Assembly: GCA_946965045.2 (NCBI GenBank)
Contig: OX337243.1
Location: 1 to 40,076, forward strand
Direction: 5' to 3'
Length of the DNA stretch: 40,076 nucleotides
Source of the DNA: Epithemia pelagica
Taxonomy: Eukaryota; Bacillariophyta; Bacillariophyceae; Surirellales; Surirellaceae
Shown here: in pieces, positions 10,585 through 20,633 of the stretch
Layout: each line of letters starts with the position of its first letter
Numbering within the stretch: position 1 is the stretch's first letter
Notes under the pieces: generated by a model
Databases searched by the model: none
Seen by the model: the letters and a program-made list of their open reading frames with translations, nothing else
What the model was told of the DNA's origin: nothing
Position numbers and translations under genes: made by a program

Positions 10585-10588
10585 CTAA
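10517..10588 (+). tRNA. trnI: tRNA-Ile (GAU)
   Basis: Acceptor 10517-10523/10581-10587 with the first pair A-A mismatched. D stem 10526-10529/10537-10540. Anticodon GAT 10549-10551 in a perfect stem. T stem 10564-10568/10576-10580 with loop TTCGATC. Discriminator A10588. The rps10 frame reads through most of it on the same strand. Confidence 0.93.
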
Positions 10589-10589
10589 T

Positions 10590-10714
10590 AATTTGCCTGA
10601 AACCATAATGATTTCAAGTGCAATTTAACACTATTTTAAAATACTTAAAAAATTGGGAATCAATCAAAATATTGTTTAAATATTACATTATATATATATA
10701 TATATATACATAAA
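10590..10714 (+). other. Spacer with imperfect hairpin and TA repeat
   Basis: Between tRNA-Ile and tRNA-Glu. Bases 10590-10625 can fold into an imperfect hairpin (AATTTGC..GCAATT outer, TGAAA/TTTCA inner, nine-base loop). At about 10688-10709 is a run of TA dinucleotides. No gene is visible. Confidence 0.5.
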
Positions 10715-10787
10715 ACCCTTATGGTCCAGTGGTTCACGACTTTGCTTTTTCAAAACAAATACATGAGTTCGACTCTCATTAAGGGTG
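10715..10787 (+). tRNA. trnE: tRNA-Glu (UUC)
   Basis: Perfect acceptor 10715-10721/10780-10786 (ACCCTTA/TAAGGGT). D stem of three pairs GTC/GAC. Anticodon TTC 10749-10751, with one C-A mismatch in the anticodon stem. T stem 10763-10767/10775-10779 with loop TTCGACT. Discriminator G10787. Confidence 0.9.
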
Positions 10788-10805
10788 TATATATTATATG
10801 AAACT

Positions 10806-10880
10806 AAATTTATAGCTCAAAACTGGTAGAGCAAACCACTCATAATGGTTTGGTTATAGGTTCAAGTCCTATTAAATTTA
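10806..10880 (+). tRNA. trnM: tRNA-Met (CAU), copy 1
   Basis: Perfect acceptor 10806-10812/10873-10879. D stem GCTC/GAGC. Anticodon CAT 10841-10843 in perfect stem AACCA/TGGTT. T stem 10856-10860/10868-10872 with loop TTCAAGT. Discriminator A10880. Elongator or initiator cannot be decided from the sequence. Confidence 0.93.
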
Positions 10881-10887
10881 ATTATTT

Positions 10888-12165
10888 ATGGTTAAAAAAT
10901 TTATTCCAATAATTAATTTTTCAATAATAAGTAAATTTAAAAATTTGTTTATTATAAATTGGTTTCGACCAAACAATAATAATTATATTATATCATTTTT
11001 TGATAGTCACTTAATTCATTACCCAACACCTGTAAGTTTATCATATGCATGGAGTTTTGGCTCGTTAGCTGGAATTTGTTTAATAATTCAAATTTTAACA
11101 GGTATTTTTTTAGCAATTCATTATATACCCAATATTAAATTTGCTTTTGATTCGATTCAATATATCATGAGGGACATCCCATATGGTTGGTTAATTCGTT
11201 ATATTCATGCAAATGGAGCTTCAATGTTTTTTATTATTGTATATATGCATTTATTTCGTGGGCTTTATTATGGATCATATATTGAACCGCGTGAATATAT
11301 ATGGTCATCGGGTGTAATTATTTTATTATTAATGATGGGAACTGCATTTACTGGTTATGTTTTACCTTGGGGTCAAATGAGTTTTTGGGGAGCTACTGTG
11401 ATAACAAGTATGCTATCAATTTTACCAAAAGGTCAAATTATCGTTGAATGGTTATGGGGCGGCTTTGTAATTAAGGATCCAACATTAAGGCGTTTTTTTA
11501 TAATCCATTTTCTTTTACCATTTATTATTGTAGCTTTTAGCTTATTGCATTTAGCTTTATTACATAAAATTGGCTCAAACAATCCTATCGGTTACGATTT
11601 TGAAGGTGATTACTTAACATTTTATCCGTATTTTGCAATAAAAGACTTATTTGCATTTACTATTTTTTTATTTTTATTCGCTTATTTTATTTTTTACAAT
11701 CCTGAATACTTAAACCACCCAGATAATTATGTTCGAGCTAATCCAATGAAAACACCTTTACATGTAGTTCCTGAATGGTATTTTTTAGTATTTTATGCAA
11801 TTTTACGTGGAATACCACACAAAACTATAGGTATTTTATCGATGTTTGGATCAATTATTATATTACTAATTATACCTTTTGTAAATAGTTCCATAATTCG
11901 AAATACTAGTTATAGACCAGTTTATAAAATTTTCTTTTGGTTATTTGTTGTTGATTGTATTATATTATTATGGGTGGGTGCTATGGATATTAAATATAAA
12001 CGTTATTTAATAATAAGTCAATTTGCAACAATTTATTATTACTTATTTTTTTTGTTTATTTTACCAATTTCAGGAAAAATTGAGCAGTTATTATTAAAAT
12101 ACAATAATATACTATATGTTATCAAATATTCAATATTATACAATTCACTTAAAAACAAACCATAG
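10888..12165 (+). CDS. cob: Apocytochrome b
   Basis: A 425-residue core subunit of complex III. Haem ligands H107 and H121 lie in HANGASMFFIIVYMH and a second pair in the HFLLPFIIVAFSLLH helix. The quinol-site PEWY motif is present (VVPEWYFLVFYAILR), as is GAVITS-like GATVITS. About 25 residues precede the usual N-terminus; the first internal ATG is too late, so ATG 10888 or a nearby ATA/ATT is the start. The C-terminus is extended and its last 50 bases overlap cox3. Confidence 0.98.
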   Translation: MVKKFIPIINFSIISKFKNLFIINWFRPNNNNYIISFFDSHLIHYPTPVSLSYAWSFGSLAGICLIIQILTGIFLAIHYIPNIKFAFDSIQYIMRDIPYGWLIRYIHANGASMFFIIVYMHLFRGLYYGSYIEPREYIWSSGVIILLLMMGTAFTGYVLPWGQMSFWGATVITSMLSILPKGQIIVEWLWGGFVIKDPTLRRFFIIHFLLPFIIVAFSLLHLALLHKIGSNNPIGYDFEGDYLTFYPYFAIKDLFAFTIFLFLFAYFIFYNPEYLNHPDNYVRANPMKTPLHVVPEWYFLVFYAILRGIPHKTIGILSMFGSIIILLIIPFVNSSIIRNTSYRPVYKIFFWLFVVDCIILLWVGAMDIKYKRYLIISQFATIYYYLFFLFILPISGKIEQLLLKYNNILYVIKYSILYNSLKNKP

Positions 12166-12940
12166 TTTTCATTTAGTTGATCCAAGTCCGTGGCCTTTTA
12201 TAGGTTCAATTGGTAGTTTTTCAATAACTGTCGGTGGCGTATTATTCATGCACAATTTCAAAGGTGGGTGGAATTTATTTTTAACTGGTTTTATTTTAAT
12301 TTTATACACAATGATTTGTTGGTGGCAGGATATTATTCGGGAAGCCACATTCGAGGAAGTTCATAATTTCATTATTAAAAAAAGTTTACGGTTGGCTATT
12401 ATTTTATTTATTATATCAGAAATTATGTTTTTTTTTGCTTTTTTTTGGGGGTTTTTTCATTCGAGTATTTCACCGGTTTATAATATTGGAGCAGTTTGGC
12501 CACCAAAATACATTACTGTTATAAATTCGTACACGATTCCCTTAACTAATACGTTTCTATTATTAAGTTCAGGGATTACTATAACATGGGCACACCATGC
12601 AATTATTATTAGAAATAAAAAACAGACTATTATTGGATTATTTTTTACATTAATATTTGCAGTATTATTCACAAGTTTACAAGCTTTTGAATATAATAAT
12701 GCACCTTTTTGTATTAGTGATGGGGTATATGGGAGTTGTTTTTTTATGGCTACTGGGTTTCATGGGTTTCATGTTATTATTGGCACAATAGCTCTATTTA
12801 TCAGCTTATTGCGAATAATATTAAATCATTTTTCAAATACAAACCATTTTGGTTTTGAAGCGGCTATTTGGTATTGGCATTTTGTTGATGTAGTTTGGCT
12901 ATTTTTATTTATTAATATTTATTGGTGGAGTAACAAATAA
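12116..12940 (+). CDS. cox3: Cytochrome c oxidase subunit 3
   Basis: A 274-residue membrane subunit of complex IV. HSFHLVDPSPWPFIGSIG is the family N-terminal signature. WWQDIIREATFEEVH, GFFHSSISP, and the end GFEAAIWYWHFVDVVWLFLF are conserved. ATG 12116 is the only ATG before the conserved block and gives about nine residues more than usual; ATT 12143 would match the usual length. Either start lies inside the end of cob. Confidence 0.97.
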   Translation: MLSNIQYYTIHLKTNHSFHLVDPSPWPFIGSIGSFSITVGGVLFMHNFKGGWNLFLTGFILILYTMICWWQDIIREATFEEVHNFIIKKSLRLAIILFIISEIMFFFAFFWGFFHSSISPVYNIGAVWPPKYITVINSYTIPLTNTFLLLSSGITITWAHHAIIIRNKKQTIIGLFFTLIFAVLFTSLQAFEYNNAPFCISDGVYGSCFFMATGFHGFHVIIGTIALFISLLRIILNHFSNTNHFGFEAAIWYWHFVDVVWLFLFINIYWWSNK

Positions 12941-12952
12941 AATTAAGTTTCA

Positions 12953-13336
12953 ATGAATAATTTTAATATATCATATTTTTTACTTAATAATTTATTTGAA
13001 ATTTTTATACTATTACTATTATCAATTTTAATAGCATCTATTTTGATTTTATTATCGTATTTTTTTATTCATCAAAAACCTGACTCTGAAAAGTTATCAG
13101 TCTATGAATGTGGGTATGAGCCATATGAAAATTCACGTCATATTGTAAACATAAATTTTTACATTATAGCTATATTTTTTATTATTTTTGATATTGAAAT
13201 TTTATTTATGCTTCCTTGGATATTAAATTTAGCAAAAAATGATTTTTTAACTTTTTGGTCAATGATTGATTTTTTATTTGAACTTGGTTTGGGATTTTTT
13301 TATATTTGGTACTGTAAATGTTTAAATTGGAAATAG
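12953..13336 (+). CDS. nad3: NADH dehydrogenase subunit 3
   Basis: A 127-residue complex I membrane subunit (NuoA homologue). The conserved matrix loop with KLSVYECGYEPYENS holds the cysteine typical of this subunit. FYIIAIFFIIFDIEILFMLPW is the second-helix signature with its acidic residues. Three membrane segments fit the family. Stop codon TAG. rps14 follows three bases later. Confidence 0.97.
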   Translation: MNNFNISYFLLNNLFEIFILLLLSILIASILILLSYFFIHQKPDSEKLSVYECGYEPYENSRHIVNINFYIIAIFFIIFDIEILFMLPWILNLAKNDFLTFWSMIDFLFELGLGFFYIWYCKCLNWK

Positions 13337-13339
13337 TAT

Positions 13340-13618
13340 ATGTTTAAAAAATCGTTTAATATTCAAAAATTAAATAATTTATATTTTATAATACGATCAA
13401 TACGAAAACATATACTTATTAATAATTATTTAAAAACAAATATTAATATATTATTACATAACACATACAAATATTATAAATTTTTTATTAAATATAATTA
13501 TTGTATATATTCGAATAATACAAAAATATTTAATAAATTTTCGTTTTATTGTAGACATATTTTATTAAAACAAATTCAAAATGGTAATATATTTGGTATT
13601 AATAAGACATCATGGTAA
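13340..13618 (+). CDS. rps14: Ribosomal protein S14
   Basis: A 92-residue basic protein. The C-terminal third matches S14: FSFYCRHILLKQIQNGNIFG followed by INKTSW, corresponding to the family S-R-x-x-L-R-x-x-A-x-x-G-x-I-P-G-x-x-K-S-S-W ending. The N-terminal part is divergent but basic, as expected. Zinc-binding cysteines are absent, as in other C-minus mitochondrial S14 proteins. It lies between nad3 and tRNA-Cys. Confidence 0.88.
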   Translation: MFKKSFNIQKLNNLYFIIRSIRKHILINNYLKTNINILLHNTYKYYKFFIKYNYCIYSNNTKIFNKFSFYCRHILLKQIQNGNIFGINKTSW

Positions 13619-13624
13619 ATTATT

Positions 13625-13697
13625 GGTTAAATAACATAATTGGTTAATGTTTATAATTGCAAATTATATTATATTGGTTCAAATCCGATTTTAACTT
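13625..13697 (+). tRNA. trnC: tRNA-Cys (GCA)
   Basis: Acceptor 13625-13631/13690-13696 (first pair G-T). D stem ACAT/ATGT. Anticodon GCA 13659-13661 in stem TATAA/TTATA. T stem 13673-13677/13685-13689 with one G-T pair and loop TTCAAAT. Discriminator T13697, the usual U73 of tRNA-Cys. Confidence 0.94.
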
Positions 13698-13699
13698 AT

Positions 13700-14680
13700 A
13701 TGAATTTTTACAATTTTTTAAAAATTATACTAAAAGTTATTATAATCATAGTACCTGTATTAATTTCTGTCGCTTATTTTACTATTGCTGAACGAAAAAT
13801 TATGGGATCAATTCAAACACGAAAAGGTCCAAATGTTATTGGTTTTATTGGATTATTGCAACCTTTAGCTGATGGATTGAAACTTTTTATTAAAGAAAAT
13901 TTATTCAATAATAGCTCTGATGAATTTGTATTTTTTTTAGCTCCAATATTAGCATTAGTTTTAAGCTTTTTAAATTGGAGTATAATACCATTTTCAAAAG
14001 GAATTTTTTTATCTGATTTAAATTTAGGCATTATTTTAATTTTTAGTATTTCCGGATTAAATATTTATAGTTTATTATTCGCTGGCTGGGGTAGTAATTC
14101 AAAATATTCATTTTTGGGAGCCATTCGATCAACTGCCCAAATGATATCCTATGAATTAAGTTTTTCATTTTCATGTATAATTATAATACTAATAATAAAC
14201 TCATATAATTTTTCAAACATAATATTAGCTCAAAAATATATTTGGTTAATAATACCTTTTTGGGGTATATTTATTATATTTTATATAACAATTTTAGCGG
14301 AAACGAACAGACATCCATTTGATTTACCTGAAGCCGAAGCCGAATTAGTATCAGGTTATAATGTTGAATATTCAGGTATACCTTTTGCTCAATTTTTTTT
14401 AGGCGAATATGGTAATATGCTATTTATGAGTACACTTGGAGCTAGTATTTTTATTGGTGGTTGGTTTATTTTCAAGTTGTTATTATTACCAGAGTCCATT
14501 ATTTTTAGTTTCAAAATAATTATTGGGATTATTTATTTTATAATTAGTCGAGCAGTATTTCCTCGTTTTCGATTTGATCAATTGATGGAACTAGGATGGA
14601 AAGCCTTATTACCAATAGTATTTGGCTATTTTTTGTTTTTATTAGGTTTTATAATAATTTTTAATGGACTGATAAATTAA
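13700..14680 (+). CDS. nad1: NADH dehydrogenase subunit 1
   Basis: A 326-residue quinone-site subunit of complex I (NuoH homologue). Conserved blocks include AERKIMGSIQTRKGPNVIG near the N-terminus, ETNRHPFDLPEAEAELVSG, and RAVFPRFRFDQLMELGWK. Eight or so hydrophobic segments are visible. ATG 13700 starts three bases after tRNA-Cys; a longer open frame upstream would cover the tRNA. The gene is followed by repeat array 2. Confidence 0.98.
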   Translation: MNFYNFLKIILKVIIIIVPVLISVAYFTIAERKIMGSIQTRKGPNVIGFIGLLQPLADGLKLFIKENLFNNSSDEFVFFLAPILALVLSFLNWSIIPFSKGIFLSDLNLGIILIFSISGLNIYSLLFAGWGSNSKYSFLGAIRSTAQMISYELSFSFSCIIIILIINSYNFSNIILAQKYIWLIIPFWGIFIIFYITILAETNRHPFDLPEAEAELVSGYNVEYSGIPFAQFFLGEYGNMLFMSTLGASIFIGGWFIFKLLLLPESIIFSFKIIIGIIYFIISRAVFPRFRFDQLMELGWKALLPIVFGYFLFLLGFIIIFNGLIN

Positions 14681-14704
14681 AGTAAACATTGAAATATATT
14701 CAAT

Positions 14705-17700
14705 TGTTATTATTTTTAAAAATAGTATAAAAAATAAATGATTTTAATAATTAATTTTGATTATCATTTTATTAAAATAGAATCAATTTTGTATAATTAT
14801 TGGGTCATTTGGTTGAAAAGATATAATTTTAATAAATAATTTTGAACCACAAATTTAAAAATTTTGCCAAAAAATTGAAAATTTGTGGTTCAAAATTCGG
14901 TATATAATAAGGCTTAAATTGGTATCAAAATCACAGAAAATCACAAATCATAGGTAGTAACCTATGATTTTATTTATCTGTTTTGGTTGTCTGTTTTTTA
15001 TTTTTAAAAATAGTATAAAAAATCAATGATTTTAATAATTAATAATTAATTTTGATTATCATTTTATTTCATTTTATTAAAATAAAATCAATTTTGCATA
15101 ATTAGTTGGTCATTTGGTTGAAAAGATATAATTTTAATAAATAATTTTGAACCACAAATTTGAAAATTTTATTTAAAAATTGAAAATTTGTGGTTCAAAA
15201 TTCGGTATATAATAAGGCTTAAATTAGTATCAAAATCACAAAAAATCATAAATCATAGGTAGTAACCTATGATTTTATTTATCTGTTTTGGTTATCCGTT
15301 TTTTATTTTTAAAAATAGTATAAAAAATCAATGATTTTAATAATTAATAATTAATTTTGAACCACAAATTTGAAAATTTTATTTAAAAATTGAAAATTTG
15401 TGGTTCAAAATTCGGTATATAATAAGGCTTAAATTAGTATCAAAATCACAAAAAATCACAAATCATAGGTAGTAACCTATGATTTTAGTTATCTGTTTTG
15501 GTTGTCTGTTTTTTATTTTTAAAAATAGTATAAAAAATCAATGATTTTAATAATTAATAATTGATTTTGATTATCATTTTATTTCATTTTATTAAAATAA
15601 AATCAATTTTGCATAATTAGTTGGTCATTTGGTTGAAAAGGTATAATTTTAATAAATAATTTTGAACCACAAATTTGAAAATTTTATTTAAAAATTGAAA
15701 ATTTGTGGTTCAAAATTCGGTATATAATAAGGCTTAAATTAGTATCAAAATCACAAAAAATCATAAATCGTAGGTAGTAACCTATGATTTTATTTATCTG
15801 TTTTGGTTATCCGTTTTTTATTTTTAAAAATAGTATAAAAAATCAATGATTTTAATAATTAATAATTAATTTTGATTATCATTTTATTTCATTTTATTAA
15901 AATAAAATCAATTTTGCATAATTAGTTGGTCATTTGGTTGAAAAGATATAATTTTAATAAATAATTTTGAACCACAAATTTAAAAATTTTGCCAAAAAAT
16001 TGAAAATTTGTGGTTCAAAATTCGGTATATAATAAGGCTTAAATTGGTATCAAAATCACAAAAAATCACAAATCATAGGTAGTAACCTATGATTTTATTT
16101 ATCTGTTTTGGTTGTCTGTTTTTTATTTTTAAAAATAGTATAAAAAATCAATGATTTTAATAATTAATAATTGATTTTGATTATCATTTTATTTCATTTT
16201 ATTTCATTTTATTAAAATAAAATCAATTTTGCATAATTAGTTGGTCATTTGGTTGAAAAGGTATAATTTTAATAAATAATTTTGAACCACAAATTTGAAA
16301 ATTTTATTTAAAAATTGAAGATTTGTGGTTCAAAATTCGGTATATAATAAGGCTTAAATTAGTATCAAAATCACAAAAAATCATAAATCGTAGGTAGTAA
16401 CCTATGATTTTATTTATCTGTTTTGGTTATCCGTTTTTTATTTTTAAAAATAGTATAAAAAATCAATGATTTTAATAATTAATAATTAATTTTGATTATC
16501 ATTTTATTTCATTTTATTAAAATAAAATCAATTTTGCATAATTAGTTGGTCATTTGGTTGAAAAGATATAATTTTAATAAATAATTTTGAACCACAAATT
16601 TAAAAATTTTGCCAAAAAATTGAAAATTTGTGGTTCAAAATTCGGTATATAATAAGGCTTAAATTGGTATCAAAATCACAAAAAATCACAAATCATAGGT
16701 AGTAACCTATGATTTTATTTATCTGTTTTGGTTGTCTGTTTTTTATTTTTAAAAATAGTATAAAAAATCAATGATTTTAATAATTAATAATTGATTTTGA
16801 TTATCATTTTATTTCATTTTATTTCATTTTATTAAAATAAAATTAATTTTGCATAATTAGTTGGTCATTTGGTTGAAAAGGTATAATTTTAATAAATAAT
16901 TTTGAACCACAAATTTGAAAATTTTATTTAAAAATTGAAAATTTGTGGTTCAAAATTCGGTATATAATAAGGCTTAAATTAGTATCAAAATCACAAAAAA
17001 TCATAAATCGTAGGTAGTAACCTATGATTTTATTTATCTGTTTTGGTTATCCGTTTTTTATTTTTAAAAATAGTATAAAAAATCAATGATTTTAATAATT
17101 AATAATTAATTTTGATTATCATTTTATTTCATTTTATTAAAATAAAATCAATTTTGCATAATTAGTTGGTCATTTGGTTGAAAAGATATAATTTTAATAA
17201 ATAATTTTGAACCACAAATTTAAAAATTTTGCCAAAAAATTGAAAATTTGTGGTTCAAAATTCGGTATATAATAAGGCTTAAATTGGTATCAAAATCACA
17301 AAAAATCACAAATCATAGGTAGTAACCTATGATTTTATTTATCTGTTTTGGTTGTCTGTTTTTTATTTTTAAAAATAGTATAAAAAATCAATGATTTTAA
17401 TAATTAATAATTGATTTTGATTATCATTTTATTTCATTTTATTTCATTTTATTAAAATAAAATCAATTTTGCATAATTAGTTGGTCATTTGGTTGAAAAG
17501 ATATAATTTTAATAAATAATTTTGAACCACAAATTTGAAAATTTTATTTAAAAATTGAAAATTTGTGGTTCAAAATTCGGTATATAATAAGGCTTAAATT
17601 AGTATCAAAATCACAAAAAATCATAAATCATAGGTAGTAACCTATGATTTTATTTATCTGTTTTGGTTATCCGTTTTTTATTTTTAAAAATAGTATAAAA

Positions 17701-18890
17701 AATCAATGATTTTAATAATTAATAATTAATTTTGATTATCATTTTATTTCATTTTATTAAAATAAAATCAATTTTGCATAATTAGTTGGTCATTTGGTTG
17801 AAAAGATATAATTTTAATAAATAATTTTGAACCACAAATTTAAAAATTTTGCCAAAAAATTGAAAATTTGTGGTTCAAAATTCGGTATATAATAAGGCTT
17901 AAATTGGTATCAAAATCACAGAAAATCACAAATCATAGGTAGTAACCTATGATTTTATTTATCTGTTTTGGTTGTCTGTTTTTTATTTTTAAAAATAGTA
18001 TAAAAAATCAATGATTTTAATAATTAATAATTAATTTTGATTATCATTTTATTTCATTTTATTAAAATAAAATCAATTTTGCATAATTAGTTGGTCATTT
18101 GGTTGAAAAGATATAATTTTAATAAATAATTTTGAACCACAAATTTGAAAATTTTATTTAAAAATTGAAAATTTGTGGTTCAAAATTCGGTATATAATAA
18201 GGCTTAAATTAGTATCAAAATCACAAAAAATCATAAATCATAGGTAGTAACCTATGATTTTATTTATCTGTTTTGGTTATCCGTTTTTTATTTTTAAAAA
18301 TAGTATAAAAAATCAATGATTTTAATAATTAATAATTAATTTTGATTATCATTTTATTTCATTTTATTAAAATAAAATCAATTTTGCATAATTAGTTGGT
18401 CATTTGGTTGAAAAGATATAATTTTAATAAATAATTTTGAACCACAAATTTAAAAATTTTATTTAAAAATTGAAAATTTGTGGTTCAAAATTCGGTATAT
18501 AATAAGGCTTAAATTAGTATCAAAATCACAAAAAATCATAAATCATAGGTAGTAACCTATGATTTTATTTATCTGTTTTGGTTATCTGTTTTTTATTTTT
18601 AAAAATAGTATAAAAAATCAATGATTTTAATAATTAATAATTAATTTTGATTATCATTTTATTTGATTTTATTAAAATAAAATCAATTTTGCATAATTAT
18701 TTGGTCATTTGGTTGAAAAAATATAATTTTAATAAATAATTTTGAACCACAAATTTAAAAATTTTATTTAAAAATTGAAAATTTGTGGTTCAAAATTCGG
18801 TATATAGTAAGGCTTAAATTAGTATCAAAATCACAAAAAATCACAAATCATAGATAGTAACCTATGATTTTATTTATTAGTTTTAGTATG
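14705..18890 (+). repeat. Repeat array 2, about 305-bp units in A/B dimers
   Basis: A gene-free 4.2-kb array. The motif GGTTGAAAAG (or close variant) ends at 14820, 15125, 15640, 15945, 16260, 16565, 16880, 17185, 17500, 17805, 18110, 18415 and 18720, giving 13 copies, with one truncated copy starting near 15353. Spacing alternates 305 and 315 in the middle, forming a 620-bp dimer. Type A has GGTATAA, TCGTAGGT and GGTTATCCG; type B has TTTTGCCAAAAAATTG, AAATTGGTATC and GGTTGTCTG. The 10-bp difference is an extra ATTTCATTTT. Each unit has hairpin 1 (for example 15149-15161/15184-15196) and hairpin 2 (15250-15260/15265-15275). No protein frame is conserved. Confidence 0.97.
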
Positions 18891-18912
18891 TTGATATTGT
18901 TTTAAAAATCAA

Positions 18913-18967
18913 AACAACTCATAAAATGGTTATGAAAATAAAACTGGTTCAAATCCGGTGGTTGTTA
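18913..18967 (+). other. tRNA-like element without an anticodon arm
   Basis: Acceptor 18913-18919 (AACAACT) pairs over seven bases with 18960-18966 (GGTTGTT). The T stem 18943-18947/18955-18959 has the canonical loop TTCAAAT, followed by A18967. Between acceptor and T arm are only 23 bases, enough for a D-like hairpin (CATA-AAATGGT-TATG) but not an anticodon arm. It cannot decode. It lies about 90 bases before rns and may be a processing signal (t-element) or a decayed tRNA. Confidence 0.75.
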
Positions 18968-19030
18968 GTAACAATATTAAAACGAAACAATAATTGATTT
19001 CATTGATAGATTTTAGTATAACCAAATAAA

Positions 19031-19052
19031 ATAAATTATTTCAATAATTTAT
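19031..19052 (+). other. Perfect inverted repeat upstream of rns
   Basis: Ten bases ATAAATTATT are followed by TC and the exact reverse complement AATAATTTAT. It lies directly before the 5' end of the small rRNA and could mark the precursor end or simply be an AT-rich palindrome. Confidence 0.6.
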
Positions 19053-19059
19053 ATTAATT

Positions 19060-20518
19060 TTTTAATAAGTTTTATTCTGGCTTTGAATGAACGCTATAAA
19101 TTCACTTAACACATGCTAGTTTAACAATTTATTTTGTAGCGTACAGGTGAGTACAAAATGAATTGATACTTTTTAGCTTTATGAAATATAAAATATTCAA
19201 AAAAATTTATTTAGTTAAAAAATAATTTGCTAAAAAATTAATTTATTTAATATTAGGTAGTTGGTAATAGTTAATAGCTTACCAAGCCAATTATATTTAA
19301 CTGTTTTTAACGAAATATCAGTCACACTGGAAATAAAAAGTTTCAGACTTTATAAGTCAGCAGTGGGGAATATTGGACAATGAATGAAAATTTGATCCAG
19401 TGAAATTTAATATATGATGACTGCTTTTATAGTTGTAAAATTTAAATTTATTAAAATCATAATGATTTTGATAATTAGTAGTCCCGACAAATATTCGTGC
19501 CAGCAGTCGCGGTAATACGAATGGGGCCAGCGTTATTCGTATTTATTAGGTGTAAAAGTATAAAAATGGTAATTTGAAATTATAATATAAATTTTAAATA
19601 GTTATTTTAAAAATTTTTATAATAATTAAATTTACTTGAGTTTTTTTCCGAAAAATGGAATTTTATACGTAAAAATAAAATTTTATAATATATAAAGGAA
19701 CATCAATTGTGAAAACTGTTTTTTAGTAAAAACTGACATTGTTATACGAAAATTTGGGTAGTAAACGGGATTAGATACCCCGGTAATCCATTTTGTAAAT
19801 TATGAATACTATAATTTAAAATAAGTTTTCAGTATTTTATTTTAAATTTTAAGCTAACGCAATAAGTATTTTACCTGAAAATTAAAATTTTATTATTTAA
19901 ATTCAAAGAAACTGACGGGAGCTAACTTTAGTGGTGGAATATGTGGTTTAATACGACAATACACGTAAAACCTTACCAATTTTTGAATATTTATAATACC
20001 AAAAAATAATTAGCATATCTTTGGTCTTGTAAATACAGGTGCTGCACGGCTGTTGTAAGTCCGTTTTGTGAAATGTTTGGTTAAATCCTTTTAACGGACG
20101 AAACCCTTATTGTTAAAAATAATAAATTATCATAAAATTTAACTTATAATTAATAACAAATTAAATAAATAAGGATTATAACAAGTCATTGTGACCCTAA
20201 TAAATTGGGCAACACACGTATTACAATAAAAATTACAAAAAATTAATAAAACATATGTTTATTTTAATTTTAAAAATTTTTTCAGTACTAATTATAATCT
20301 GAAACTTGATTATATGAAGTTGGAATCACAAGTAATCATAAATCAGCATGTTATGGTGAATAATATCTTTAGTTTTGTACATACCGCCCGTCACATGCAA
20401 AAAATTTATTTTGTTTGAAAATATAACTATTATAAATTTATATTTATTAAAAAATTTGTGATTTGTATGAAGTCGTAACAAGGTAATCGTACGTGAGCGT
20501 GCGGTTGGAAAAATAAAA
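19060..20518 (+). rRNA. rns: Small subunit ribosomal RNA
   Basis: The 5' region TTCTGGCTTTGAATGAACGCT and ACACATGC matches the start of bacterial 16S rRNA. The 530 loop GTGCCAGCAGTCGCGGTAA is at about 19497, AAACGGGATTAGATACCC near 19764, and ATACCGCCCGTCAC near 20382. GTCGTAACAAGGTAATCGTA and GTGCGGTTGGAAAA mark the 3' end. No CCTCC anti-Shine-Dalgarno follows. The length of about 1.46 kb is slightly below bacterial size. Exact ends are estimates. Confidence 0.97.
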
Positions 20519-20545
20519 CGGTTAATCAGTTAATCAATATTGTTT

Positions 20546-20620
20546 GAAAATATAACTTAAATCGGTTAAAGTGATAACTTGTCATGTTATAGATTGTGGG
20601 TTCAAGTCCCATTATTTTCG
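20546..20620 (+). tRNA. trnD: tRNA-Asp (GUC)
   Basis: Perfect acceptor 20546-20552/20613-20619. D stem ACTT/AAGT. Anticodon GTC 20581-20583 in perfect stem ATAAC/GTTAT. T stem 20596-20600/20608-20612 with loop TTCAAGT. Discriminator G20620, as expected for Asp. Confidence 0.95.
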
Positions 20621-20633
20621 ATATTACCATATT

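Noticed and set aside
14705-18890. CRISPR-like array
   Set aside because: The whole 305-bp unit is repeated without unique spacers, no cas genes exist, and the genome is mitochondrial.
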